From an uncultured Pelosinus sp. (lineage in GTDB: Bacteria; Bacillota; Negativicutes; DSM-13327), in contig CAMKSY010000002.1 of NCBI GenBank assembly GCA_946415545.1, forward strand, positions 1 to 39,271: a DNA stretch of 39,271 nucleotides, read 5' to 3'. The notes beneath the pieces were generated by a model. That model did no database searches. It was not told the DNA's origin and saw nothing but the letters and a program-made list of their open reading frames with translations. Shown here in pieces: positions 25,043 through 32,382 of this stretch (its first letter is position 1; each line of letters starts with the position of its first letter). The position numbers and the translations under genes are program-made.

Positions 25043-26017
25043 TTAAAACTCAAACTTAATTGGTCTTAAAAACAAATCGATTAATTTTTCTTTTGGATCC
25101 ATATTTTCAAATACTATTTCGTATACAGCATTACAGATTGGAAGTTCCACCTCGTATTTTTGTCCTAAGTATTGTAAAGCCTTTACGGTAGAGACACCTT
25201 CCGCTAATTTATCAAAAGGTTCACCAGTTATTAATGCCTGCCCAAATTTTCTATTGTGGCTGTGCGGGGAAAAGAGGGTCGCCTCATAATCCCCCAGATG
25301 GCTTAATCCATATATTGTTGTATCATTTCCGCCCATGGCTCTTACAAGACGTGAAATTTCTCGTGTACCTCTTGCCATAAGCGCACCCTTTAGACTGCTA
25401 TAACATAGCCCATCTAACATTCCTGCAGCGATTCCTATCACATTTTTGGCAGCAGCTCCAATTTCGTTCCCAATCAGATCCTGACCATAATAAAATCGTA
25501 TTAAAGAACTATTAAGAGATTCAACTATTTTTTTTGTCACTTCAATATGATCTGAACCGATAACCATACAATTTGGTATTTCCTTAACAAAATCCTGTAC
25601 ATGCCCTGGTCCGACCCAGATCCCTATATTAGAGCTTATTCCTATTTCTTCGCTGAACACTTGGGATAAGCGCTTGCCGCTACTTGCTTCAATACCTTTC
25701 ATACATAAGACAAATATCTTATCTTTTAGACCTTCTTGTAAACTTATGCTATGTGCAAAGGAGCGCAGTTCTTGGGCGCTAATGGAAATAATAATAATTT
25801 CACCGAAAGAGATTGCTGCCTCCAGAGAATTACTTAACAGGATGTCTTTCGGCAATGTCACATAATTATTCATTCTAGATTCTTTTAATTGTAAATAATG
25901 TTTCGAGGACTCTCTGCCCCATAACATTACCTCATGCCCAACTCGATTTGCATACCAAGCTAGAAATGTTCCCCATCGTCCGCATCCTAAAACTGAAATC
26001 TTCACCTGTATCACCAT
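25043..26017 (-). CDS. Divergent GpsA-like NAD(P)-dependent glycerol-3-phosphate dehydrogenase
   Basis: The 324-residue protein has the GpsA fold: nucleotide-binding GCGRWGTFLA (residues 11-20), MKGIE with Lys107, the catalytic-Lys region GAAAKNVIGIAAGM (Lys191), ALMARGTREISRL and NRKFG near residue 255. It departs from typical GpsA at WVGPGHVQDF in place of a GPSFA motif and at GLSHLGDYEATLF in place of GLAGLGDL-T. It may be an accessory paralogue with a related substrate. The ATG at 26017 has only a close AGG site, so the start is uncertain. It is divergent from the DUF1874 gene. Confidence 0.8.
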   Translation of the reverse strand: MVIQVKISVLGCGRWGTFLAWYANRVGHEVMLWGRESSKHYLQLKESRMNNYVTLPKDILLSNSLEAAISFGEIIIISISAQELRSFAHSISLQEGLKDKIFVLCMKGIEASSGKRLSQVFSEEIGISSNIGIWVGPGHVQDFVKEIPNCMVIGSDHIEVTKKIVESLNSSLIRFYYGQDLIGNEIGAAAKNVIGIAAGMLDGLCYSSLKGALMARGTREISRLVRAMGGNDTTIYGLSHLGDYEATLFSPHSHNRKFGQALITGEPFDKLAEGVSTVKALQYLGQKYEVELPICNAVYEIVFENMDPKEKLIDLFLRPIKFEF

Positions 26018-26250
26018 CCTACCATCATTGTCCCAATCGTAAATAATCGCCCTTCAGGCGTTGCATTTCTTGTATCTATTCCAGATACTCTCCACTGTTT
26101 CCTGCTATACTAGTGAGAAGACAAAAAACGGGATGTATATTTTTATGCCTCTCGGGGTTATTTACAATACAGGCAGGTCTTTTAAGAAGCTTGGCAGAAA
26201 GATAATAAACATAATTATTGAGAACGAGACGTTAGGGAGGAGAAATAATA

Positions 26251-26586
26251 ATGGAAAGTAATCAACCCATTGCTATCTTAAATGGTGCTATTATTACAGC
26301 AGATGGAGAATATTCCTGCCGGACAATCAGCTTGGAAGAGTGCAAAAAATTAATTCAATCTGCATCTGAAATTATTTCTGCAGTAGGGCATAAGGCAACA
26401 GCAGAAATAATTACCGACCTCTTAGAGAGAGAAGTTACTTTGAATCGAATTGACTTTCACCAAGAAGCAGGGCAGCAGGCACTGGTATTCAAGCTCAACA
26501 GGCGTCCTCCTGAGGGAATCATCCTCACCAGGGATGAAATTGAAGCATTCGGATACCAGTTCCAGTTACTATCCAGGAATTCGTAA
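26251..26586 (+). CDS. DUF1874 family, Crn2/AcrIII-1-type ring nuclease homologue
   Basis: A 111-residue protein. It matches the viral AcrIII-1 pattern from memory: an opening strand (IAILNGAII), SAVGHKATAEIITDLL with His47, strand NRIDF, ALVFKLNRRPPEGIILTRDEI with Arg85 and Glu88, and a final strand. His47, Arg85 and Glu88 fall at the same residue numbers as the active-site residues I remember for SIRV1 gp29. That family degrades cyclic tetra-adenylate, the second messenger of type III CRISPR systems, and occurs in viruses, mobile elements and, as Crn2, beside type III loci. No cas gene is in this window. The ATG follows AGGGAGGAG; an extended -10 TGCTATACT is at 26103-26111. Confidence 0.8.
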   Translation: MESNQPIAILNGAIITADGEYSCRTISLEECKKLIQSASEIISAVGHKATAEIITDLLEREVTLNRIDFHQEAGQQALVFKLNRRPPEGIILTRDEIEAFGYQFQLLSRNS

Positions 26587-26656
26587 TTCAGGTGTTGTGT
26601 AAAGAAATCTACAATGAAATGATGATGGGAAAAAATCTTTGGAGGATACTTTACAG

Positions 26657-27355
26657 ATGCTTAACTTCATTGGCAGCGGAAGTGCTTTTAATACGCAATT
26701 AGGAAATACGAGTGCTTTTATAAAGAAAAAGGATAGTTTATTACTTATTGACAGTGGTGGAACAGTCTTTCACAGGCTTCGAGAATTAAAGATACTTGAA
26801 GAATTGAAAAAAATATACATTATCATTACTCATACTCACCCTGACCACGTAGGAAGTCTTGGAGAGGTAATTTTTTATTCCTATTACATTCTAGGTCATA
26901 AGCCAACTGTATTGTTCCCTAATGATGAACTAATGAAGAGTTTTTTGACGAATATAGGAGTCAGCCAGGAAATGTATTTACTGGAGAGTAGCTTTAACGT
27001 TACCTTCGCAGATGAAAACTTGGGAAAGATAGATATTAATTTTCTGCCAGTCTCACATGTAGAAACCATTCCAGCATACGGCTTTGTTATGAGGGAAAGA
27101 GAAGGTGTGATTTACTATAGCGGAGATTCAAATCATATAGAGGATGAAATTATTTCGAAACTAAAGAATGGAAAACTTGATCGCCTCTATCAAGATACCT
27201 GTGGACTTGATTATGAGGGTAACAGCCATATGTCATTAAGAAAGCTGAAAGAGACAATTCACTTCGACTTACGAAATAAGGTTTATTGTATGCATTTAGA
27301 CCAGCACATTGACATAGAAGAGGTTGTACATCAAGGTTTTCAGGTTGTGAAGTAA
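26657..27355 (+). CDS. Metallo-beta-lactamase-fold hydrolase
   Basis: The 232-residue protein starts at the ATG at 26657 (GGAGGA 11 bases upstream; the TTG at 26639 is inside the ribosome site). FIGSGSAFNTQLGNTSAFI, LLIDSGG, the metal motif THTHPDHVGS (His59, His61, Asp63, His64), SHVET, YSGDSN and MHLDQH near the end match an RNase Z/phosphodiesterase-like MBL fold. It lies about 70 bases behind the DUF1874 gene on the same strand, with a shared terminator, so the two probably form an operon. The substrate is unknown; a phosphodiester is likely. Confidence 0.85.
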   Translation: MLNFIGSGSAFNTQLGNTSAFIKKKDSLLLIDSGGTVFHRLRELKILEELKKIYIIITHTHPDHVGSLGEVIFYSYYILGHKPTVLFPNDELMKSFLTNIGVSQEMYLLESSFNVTFADENLGKIDINFLPVSHVETIPAYGFVMREREGVIYYSGDSNHIEDEIISKLKNGKLDRLYQDTCGLDYEGNSHMSLRKLKETIHFDLRNKVYCMHLDQHIDIEEVVHQGFQVVK

Positions 27356-27364
27356 TCTTGAAGA

Positions 27365-27401
27365 AAATCCTGCAAAGTTTAAACAAACTTTGCAGGATTT
27401 G
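27365..27401 (+). terminator. Terminator of the DUF1874-MBL pair
   Basis: AAATCCTGCAAAGTTT (27365-27380) pairs exactly with AAACTTTGCAGGATTT (27385-27400). Downstream, 27402-27605 shows no gene. Confidence 0.8.
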
Positions 27402-27605
27402 TATTTTCTCAAATGTCATTATGTCTCATACAAAAGGTACAGTAGGTAGAATGGCAAAATCGCTTTAGGGACATTCTATAAATAATCGGTTTCAAATGTA
27501 AAAAGGTCTTCGAAGATGACGGTGGTTTAGATAGAATGACTTAATACCGGCTATAGCTTAAGAAGAGAAAAGATTCTAAAGTTTATGCAGTGAAGGCGGG
27601 TTCTT

Positions 27606-28817
27606 ATGAGTCGAGAAAAAAGGTTGAAAATAAAAAAAGTTGGTGTAGAACATTTAGAGCAATACAATCAGTTGCTGCGATATGTATTCCAGGTAACGGA
27701 TAATGATTTACACAAGATAGGCTGGAAAGAAAGAGATATGATCCTGGCTAAATCTCCAGTGCTGGAACAAGCAGATGTACTTGGATGGTTTGATGGAGAA
27801 AAACTGGTATCTCAGGTTGCTGTCTATCCTTTTCAAGTACGTATATTTGATACGATTTATGATATGGGAGGGCTTACGGGAGTCGGAACCTTCCCAGAGT
27901 ACTCTAATCAGGGTTTAATGCACAAGCTGCTCCGCCAGGCACTGGCGAACATGCGGGAGAAAAAACAGTCCATCTCTTACCTGTATCCCTACTCAATTCC
28001 TTACTATCGCCGCAAAGGATGGGAGATCATTTCAGACAAAATAACATTTGAAGTCAAGGATTATCAATTACCAAAAAATAAACAAGTGTTCGGAGAGGTT
28101 GAACGAATTGATATTGAAAATAGCGACTTAAAGGCAGTTTATGAACGTTTTGCCTATCAAAGCCATGGAGCCATGCTGCGCAACGAGTTAGCCTGGAATG
28201 AATATTGGCGGTGGGATATAGATGATCTGACAGCTGCAATTTATTACAATGAAAACAGGCAGCCTGACGGGTATGTGCTGTATTGGATTTCAGATGAAGT
28301 GTTTCATATTAAAGATATGATTTTCATTAATGAAGAAGCCCGCAGTGGGCTGTGGAATTTTATCAGTGCTCATTTTTCTATGATTTCAAAGGTTATAGGC
28401 AATATTTATACGGATGAACCGTTAGCTTTTCTCCTGGAAGATGGGGATATCAAGGAAACGATTTCTCCTTATTACATGGCTCGAATTGTAGATTTGGAGC
28501 AGTTTATTACCCAATATCCTTTTAAGCCTAATACTGAAAAACGCGTATGGACATTCACTCTTGACGATCCACTGTTGCCGTGGAATCAGGGCACTTTTAC
28601 TATATGCATTCATCCGAATGGTAAAGGTGAGGTGGCGAGGGTAGGGGAGCGAAGCAAGTCACAGATTGATATTCAAACCATGACAACTATGTTGCTTAGT
28701 TATAAAAGTCCCAGCTATCTCCATAAGATAGGCCGCCTTTCATGTAGTTTGGAAGTCGTGAAAATGCTGGAAGATGCGATTTCTCAGCAAACTCTTTATT
28801 TTTCGGATTACTATTAG
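27606..28817 (+). CDS. Eis-like GNAT-family N-acetyltransferase
   Basis: A 403-residue protein with the three-part Eis layout. The first GNAT domain (about 10-130) holds the acetyl-CoA loop GVGTFPEYSNQGLMHKLL. The next features are LYPYSIPYYRRKGWE, a second degenerate GNAT domain (about 155-290) and a C-terminal sterol-carrier-like domain ending in an aromatic residue (FSDYY). Eis proteins acetylate amines, including aminoglycosides, on several positions. The natural substrate here is unknown; a resistance role should not be assumed. It stands as a single gene. Confidence 0.85.
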   Translation: MSREKRLKIKKVGVEHLEQYNQLLRYVFQVTDNDLHKIGWKERDMILAKSPVLEQADVLGWFDGEKLVSQVAVYPFQVRIFDTIYDMGGLTGVGTFPEYSNQGLMHKLLRQALANMREKKQSISYLYPYSIPYYRRKGWEIISDKITFEVKDYQLPKNKQVFGEVERIDIENSDLKAVYERFAYQSHGAMLRNELAWNEYWRWDIDDLTAAIYYNENRQPDGYVLYWISDEVFHIKDMIFINEEARSGLWNFISAHFSMISKVIGNIYTDEPLAFLLEDGDIKETISPYYMARIVDLEQFITQYPFKPNTEKRVWTFTLDDPLLPWNQGTFTICIHPNGKGEVARVGERSKSQIDIQTMTTMLLSYKSPSYLHKIGRLSCSLEVVKMLEDAISQQTLYFSDYY

Positions 28818-28939
28818 CAGGCTTATGGTAAAGCCTACAGAACGTGTCATGCCCTAGTTGCAGCAGAAAAAAGGTGTTGCTGATTTTCTTTGAGCAGTGG
28901 ATCAGCAACTGTTAGTAAGACTTTCTCATATTTAGCATA

Positions 28940-28976
28940 GCCGACTCATGTTTATAAACGTGAGTCGCTTTTTTGT
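28940..28976 (+). terminator. Intrinsic terminator upstream of the TetR gene
   Basis: CGACTCATGTTTA pairs with its near-complement ending TGAGTCG (one G-U), followed by CTTTTTTG. Confidence 0.8.
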
Positions 28977-29030
28977 AAACACCCAAACAATAGAAATCGG
29001 AATTAATGTTTCGTTTAATGCTGCATAAAT

Positions 29031-29059
29031 TTGACAGAAAAATATTTCTCTAGTAAAAT
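29031..29059 (+). promoter_or_regulatory. Promoter of the TetR/aldo-keto reductase operon
   Basis: TTGACA (29031-29036) and TAAAAT (29054-29059), 17 bases apart. Confidence 0.85.
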
Positions 29060-29073
29060 TAATCTTATAAAAT

Positions 29074-29091
29074 GGAATGAACGTTCATTCC
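29074..29091. promoter_or_regulatory. TetR-type operator
   Basis: GGAATGAACGTTCATTCC is a perfect 18-base palindrome just downstream of the promoter and 33 bases before the TetR start. Its TGAACGTTCA core is a common TetR-family site, so autorepression is expected. Confidence 0.8.
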
Positions 29092-29123
29092 TGAAATATT
29101 GAACCTTATTTTTGGAGAATACA

Positions 29124-29696
29124 ATGAAAGAAAAGGTACAGAATAAAAAAGCGGCTGTGCTGCAAGCTGCTCTTGGACTATTATCTGAGCAAGGATTGCA
29201 AGGTTCCCCGATGTCCCAGATTGCTCAAAGAGCCAATATTGGGGTAGGTACCATTTATCGTTACTTTTCCAGCAAAGAAGATTTGATCAATGATTTGTAT
29301 CTTGATGTCAAGACCCGTCTTGCACAGTATATCCTGCGAAATTACTCAGCGAGCCGGGATGTTCACGCAAGTTTCTTAGTGCTGTTACGTAATATAGTTG
29401 ATTATTATATTGAAAATCCCGCAGAATTGATTTTTATGGAGCAGTATGCAAATTCTCCCCTTATTACTGCTGCTGCCCGGGAAGAAGGCTTGCGTCTGTT
29501 TGCACCAGTCAATCACTTATTTGAACGTGCCAAAGAGGAAGAATTACTGAAAGAACTTCCAATGGAAATGCTAAGCACTCTTGCTTATGGATCAACAATT
29601 TCTCTTGTTAAACTTAAGTTATTCGGCAAGGTTAAGCTAGATGGGGCAACCATTGATGCAGGAATGGAGGCAATCTGGGATACAATTAAGCGGTAA
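29124..29696 (+). CDS. TetR-family transcriptional regulator
   Basis: I chose the ATG at 29124 (GGAGA seven bases upstream). The 190-residue protein has the family helix-turn-helix at about residues 10-55 (LLSEQGLQGSPMSQIAQRA, GVGTIYRYFSSKEDLINDLY) and a helical ligand domain. It probably represses itself and the aldo/keto reductase 84 bases downstream through the palindrome at 29074-29091. The inducer is unknown. Confidence 0.92.
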   Translation: MKEKVQNKKAAVLQAALGLLSEQGLQGSPMSQIAQRANIGVGTIYRYFSSKEDLINDLYLDVKTRLAQYILRNYSASRDVHASFLVLLRNIVDYYIENPAELIFMEQYANSPLITAAAREEGLRLFAPVNHLFERAKEEELLKELPMEMLSTLAYGSTISLVKLKLFGKVKLDGATIDAGMEAIWDTIKR

Positions 29697-29779
29697 AGGA
29701 ATGCCAATCCAATTTGCCGCTGATTTTCAAAATAATTTTAGTTTCAAGGACGATTTAAGAACATGAGGGAGGAATTGTC

Positions 29780-30928
29780 TTGCTGTACAGAAAGTTTGGT
29801 AAAACCAAGGAAATGGTGTCTGCTTTAGGGTTTGGCTGTATGAGGCTTCCCATTATTGGTAGCGATCCAACGAATATTGATGAGGAGAAAGCTACCGACA
29901 TGATAAGGCATGCAATTGATGCTGGTGTAAACTATATTGATACTGCTTATCCATATCATGGTACCGGTTTTACTCATGGTGGCGCCAGCGAGCTTTTTGT
30001 TGCCAAAGCCTTAAAGGACGGCTACAGACAGAAGGTTAAGTTAGCAACCAAGCTTCCTAGCTGGTTAATTAAAACAAGAGAAGATATGGATAAGTACTTA
30101 AATGAACAATTAGAACGACTTGAAACCGATTCCATTGATTTTTACTTAGTACATTCACTGAATGAAAATGTTTGGCCTGTATTAAAAGAGGCTGGAATCA
30201 GCGAGTTTTTAGAGCAAGCGATCAAAGATGGAAGAATCAAATATGCAGGATTTTCTTTCCATGATCAAATCGGATTGTTCAAAGAAATTGTGGATTATTA
30301 TGATTGGTCATTCTGTCAGATTCAATATAACTATTTAGATGAGAAATACCAAGCTGGCAGAGAAGGTTTAGAGTATGCAGCGAAAAAAGGTTTAGGGATT
30401 GTTATTATGGAGCCCCTTAGAGGCGGTAACATTGTAAATCTTCCCAAAGAAGCAATCGAGATTATTGATCAAGCAGATGTGAAAAGAACACCGGCGGAAT
30501 GGGGCTTACGATGGGTATGGAACCATCCGGAAGTCTCTGTAGTTTTAAGTGGTATGACGACGATGGATCATGTTACAGAAAATATAAAAGTAGCGCATGA
30601 GGCAGAAGCCAATTCACTGACAAGCAAAGAACTGAATATCGTCAATAAAGTGAAAGATCTCTTCGAGCAAAGAATTAAAGTGAACTGTACAGGATGTGCA
30701 TACTGCATGCCTTGTCCTGCAGGTATCAATATTCCTGGATGCTTTTCTACTTATAATGATCATTGGGTTTTTGATGCCACTCCTGCGGCAAAGAAATCCT
30801 ATGAGATCCGCACGAGGCTTACAGCTCCCGCATCGAAATGTGTAGAATGTGGTAAGTGTGAAAGCCATTGTCCTCAAGGTATTCCAATCCGTACGGAATT
30901 AAAGAATGTTAAGGAACTATTCGAATAA
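29780..30928 (+). CDS. Aldo/keto reductase with C-terminal ferredoxin domain
   Basis: The start is TTG at 29780, with GGGAGG seven to ten bases upstream. Residues 1-285 form an aldo/keto reductase barrel with the full catalytic set Asp54, Tyr59, Lys91 and His125 (NYIDTAYPYHG, KLATKLP, FYLVHSL). The C-terminus adds two cysteine groups, CTGCAYCMPCPAGINIP and CVECGKCESHCPQGIPI, for two [4Fe-4S] clusters. This fused form is common in strict anaerobes and may couple ferredoxin and nicotinamide. The substrate is unknown. It probably shares the TetR promoter. Confidence 0.92.
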   Translation: MLYRKFGKTKEMVSALGFGCMRLPIIGSDPTNIDEEKATDMIRHAIDAGVNYIDTAYPYHGTGFTHGGASELFVAKALKDGYRQKVKLATKLPSWLIKTREDMDKYLNEQLERLETDSIDFYLVHSLNENVWPVLKEAGISEFLEQAIKDGRIKYAGFSFHDQIGLFKEIVDYYDWSFCQIQYNYLDEKYQAGREGLEYAAKKGLGIVIMEPLRGGNIVNLPKEAIEIIDQADVKRTPAEWGLRWVWNHPEVSVVLSGMTTMDHVTENIKVAHEAEANSLTSKELNIVNKVKDLFEQRIKVNCTGCAYCMPCPAGINIPGCFSTYNDHWVFDATPAAKKSYEIRTRLTAPASKCVECGKCESHCPQGIPIRTELKNVKELFE

Positions 30929-30944
30929 ATAAAAGTATTTTAGA

Positions 30945-30984
30945 AGGATCGCCGTCTATTTATAATTAGATAGACGGCGATCCT
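30945..30984. terminator. Hairpin between the aldo/keto reductase and convergent AraC gene
   Basis: AGGATCGCCGTCTAT (from 30945) pairs exactly with ATAGACGGCGATCCT (30970-30984). The T-run is weak. Confidence 0.7.
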
Positions 30985-31058
30985 AGTGTAATCTTAAAGC
31001 ATTTATTGTTGCTTGCAATTTATTGGTGGGAGGGTTATTAATTATTGAAATACTTGGG

Positions 31059-31889
31059 TCAGAGTGCCTTACGCGATATGAAATTTCCGCGCAGTGTAGT
31101 GGGGCAAAACCCTGTGCGCTTTTTAAATAATTTACTGAAATAATAAGGATCAGAGTAACCTATGCAAGAAGAAATTTCCGATATTGAGCGAGGTGTGGTG
31201 CATAATAGCTCCCGGGCACGCCGCAACCGATGCTCAATCAAATATTCAAGGGGTGCCATACCAGTATGCTTTTGAAATAGATAGGAGAATTGTTTGCTTT
31301 TTAGGTCATACTGGCCAGCCAATTTGGCTACTGTAAGTGGTTCCATGTAGTGATTCTTCATATATTCTACGGCTTGCTCCACCAATTCCCGGCCCCATTC
31401 GCTGTGACGACCCTCAGCGCGGGTCAAACTTTCATCCAGAATATTGAAAAACAGCAATTTGGCCTTCAGGGCGGACAAATTGCCCGGCGTTATGCAGACG
31501 TTATACAGCCGATGCAGTAAATCATTAATGCGGGTGCTGTAACCCGAATTAATCTGATAATGGGAAAAGGCCTGGGGGAACTCGATTTTGGCATTTGCGT
31601 CAACTTGATAATGAATGATCATATAATCCCATTTCGTGCACCCCACCACTTCTTTGTCCAGAGCAATATTGGGGCCCCCGTGAAAAATTTTCCCCGGCTC
31701 CATCTCATAAGGCACACCGTCAAAGGACATCCTCGCCCGTCCTTTTATGGGAAAAATCAGACCCGAGAACGGCGGAGTGAAGACACCAAAACATTTTTTC
31801 CCCGGCGGCACGCTCGCTCTGATCACATCAATGATTTGGAATTCAATTCGGGAAAAGTTTCCCGCTAGTTGATTGATATCTACGTGCAT
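31059..31889 (-). CDS. AraC-family regulator, probably of the iron-chelate uptake locus
   Basis: A 276-residue protein: N-terminal cupin-like sensing domain (about 1-150) and a C-terminal AraC double helix-turn-helix (about 175-270) with LTVAKLAGQYDLKSKQFSYL and ISEISSCIGYSDPYYFSKLF. The ATG follows GGGAGGATG. It is divergent from the TonB receptor and is transcribed from a perfect consensus promoter inside the Fur palindrome (32052-32080). AraC activators such as PchR and YbtA control siderophore uptake genes in the same layout, so activation of the receptor operon is inferred. Confidence 0.88.
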   Translation of the reverse strand: MHVDINQLAGNFSRIEFQIIDVIRASVPPGKKCFGVFTPPFSGLIFPIKGRARMSFDGVPYEMEPGKIFHGGPNIALDKEVVGCTKWDYMIIHYQVDANAKIEFPQAFSHYQINSGYSTRINDLLHRLYNVCITPGNLSALKAKLLFFNILDESLTRAEGRHSEWGRELVEQAVEYMKNHYMEPLTVAKLAGQYDLKSKQFSYLFQKHTGMAPLEYLIEHRLRRARELLCTTPRSISEISSCIGYSDPYYFSKLFKKRTGFCPTTLRGNFISRKAL

Positions 31890-32023
31890 CTTTCATCCTC
31901 CCAGTATACCTGCGGTTCTGCTCAATATATCCTGGATGTGTTGAATTTTCCCGGCTTCATGCGCTTAAAATTATTGTCATAGGCAATAAAATAACATATT
32001 TGCTTTATTATAAATATAAGTTG

Positions 32024-32060
32024 CATTATAATAATGATATTGATTATCATTATTATAATG
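32024..32060. promoter_or_regulatory. Fur box overlapping a divergent promoter
   Basis: CATTATAATAATGATA (32024-32039) is the exact reverse complement of TATCATTATTATAATG (32045-32060), around TTGAT. The centre TGATATTGATTATCA is close to the Fur consensus. TATAAT occurs on both strands within it. Confidence 0.85.
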
Positions 32061-32080
32061 AGTTTAGTATTCGATGTCAA
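32052..32080 (-). promoter_or_regulatory. Consensus promoter of the AraC regulator gene
   Basis: On the minus strand TTGACA (32080-32075), 17 bases and TATAAT (32057-32052) form a perfect consensus. The -10 lies inside the Fur palindrome, so iron-loaded Fur would shut it off. The leader to the ATG is about 155 bases. Confidence 0.8.
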
Positions 32081-32174
32081 ACCTTTCGCCAATCTTCTTT
32101 GCCATGATATTCCTGGGAAAAATCGTCTGTATTCTCAGCTATCTCTGGAATAAAAATATCCTATTTTTGAATTT

Positions 32175-32269
32175 TGTCCATTTAGTTAGCGTTTTTACTT
32201 GGAATGATGATCATTTACGCCACTTTTCTATTTAGAACTCTGTCCATTTACTCCAACTTTTTTACTTGG
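32175..32269 (+). promoter_or_regulatory. Two direct repeats, candidate AraC sites upstream of the receptor
   Basis: TGTCCATTTA-N7-TTTTTACTTGG occurs at 32175-32202 and again, with one extra base, at 32241-32269, 66 bases apart (about six helical turns). The second copy abuts TATAAG (32275-32280), a possible -10. No other start signal of quality lies between the Fur box and the receptor. Confidence 0.5.
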
Positions 32270-32382
32270 TATTCTATAAGTACTAGTTTTGCGCAGGGTC
32301 TTGAAGCTCAATGACTTAGCGGTATTGGGGCTTAAAACAGCTATGTGGCAATGGATTTCCACAAGTAAAGGAGTTGACACTA

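Noticed and set aside
26061-26261. 66-codon ORF before the DUF1874 gene
   Set aside because: No ribosome site and no family features; it spans the likely promoter of the DUF1874 gene.
32175-32269. Insertion-sequence ends, suggested by the repeated TGTCCA starts
   Set aside because: The copies are direct, not inverted, and no transposase lies between or nearby. Regulatory repeats fit better.
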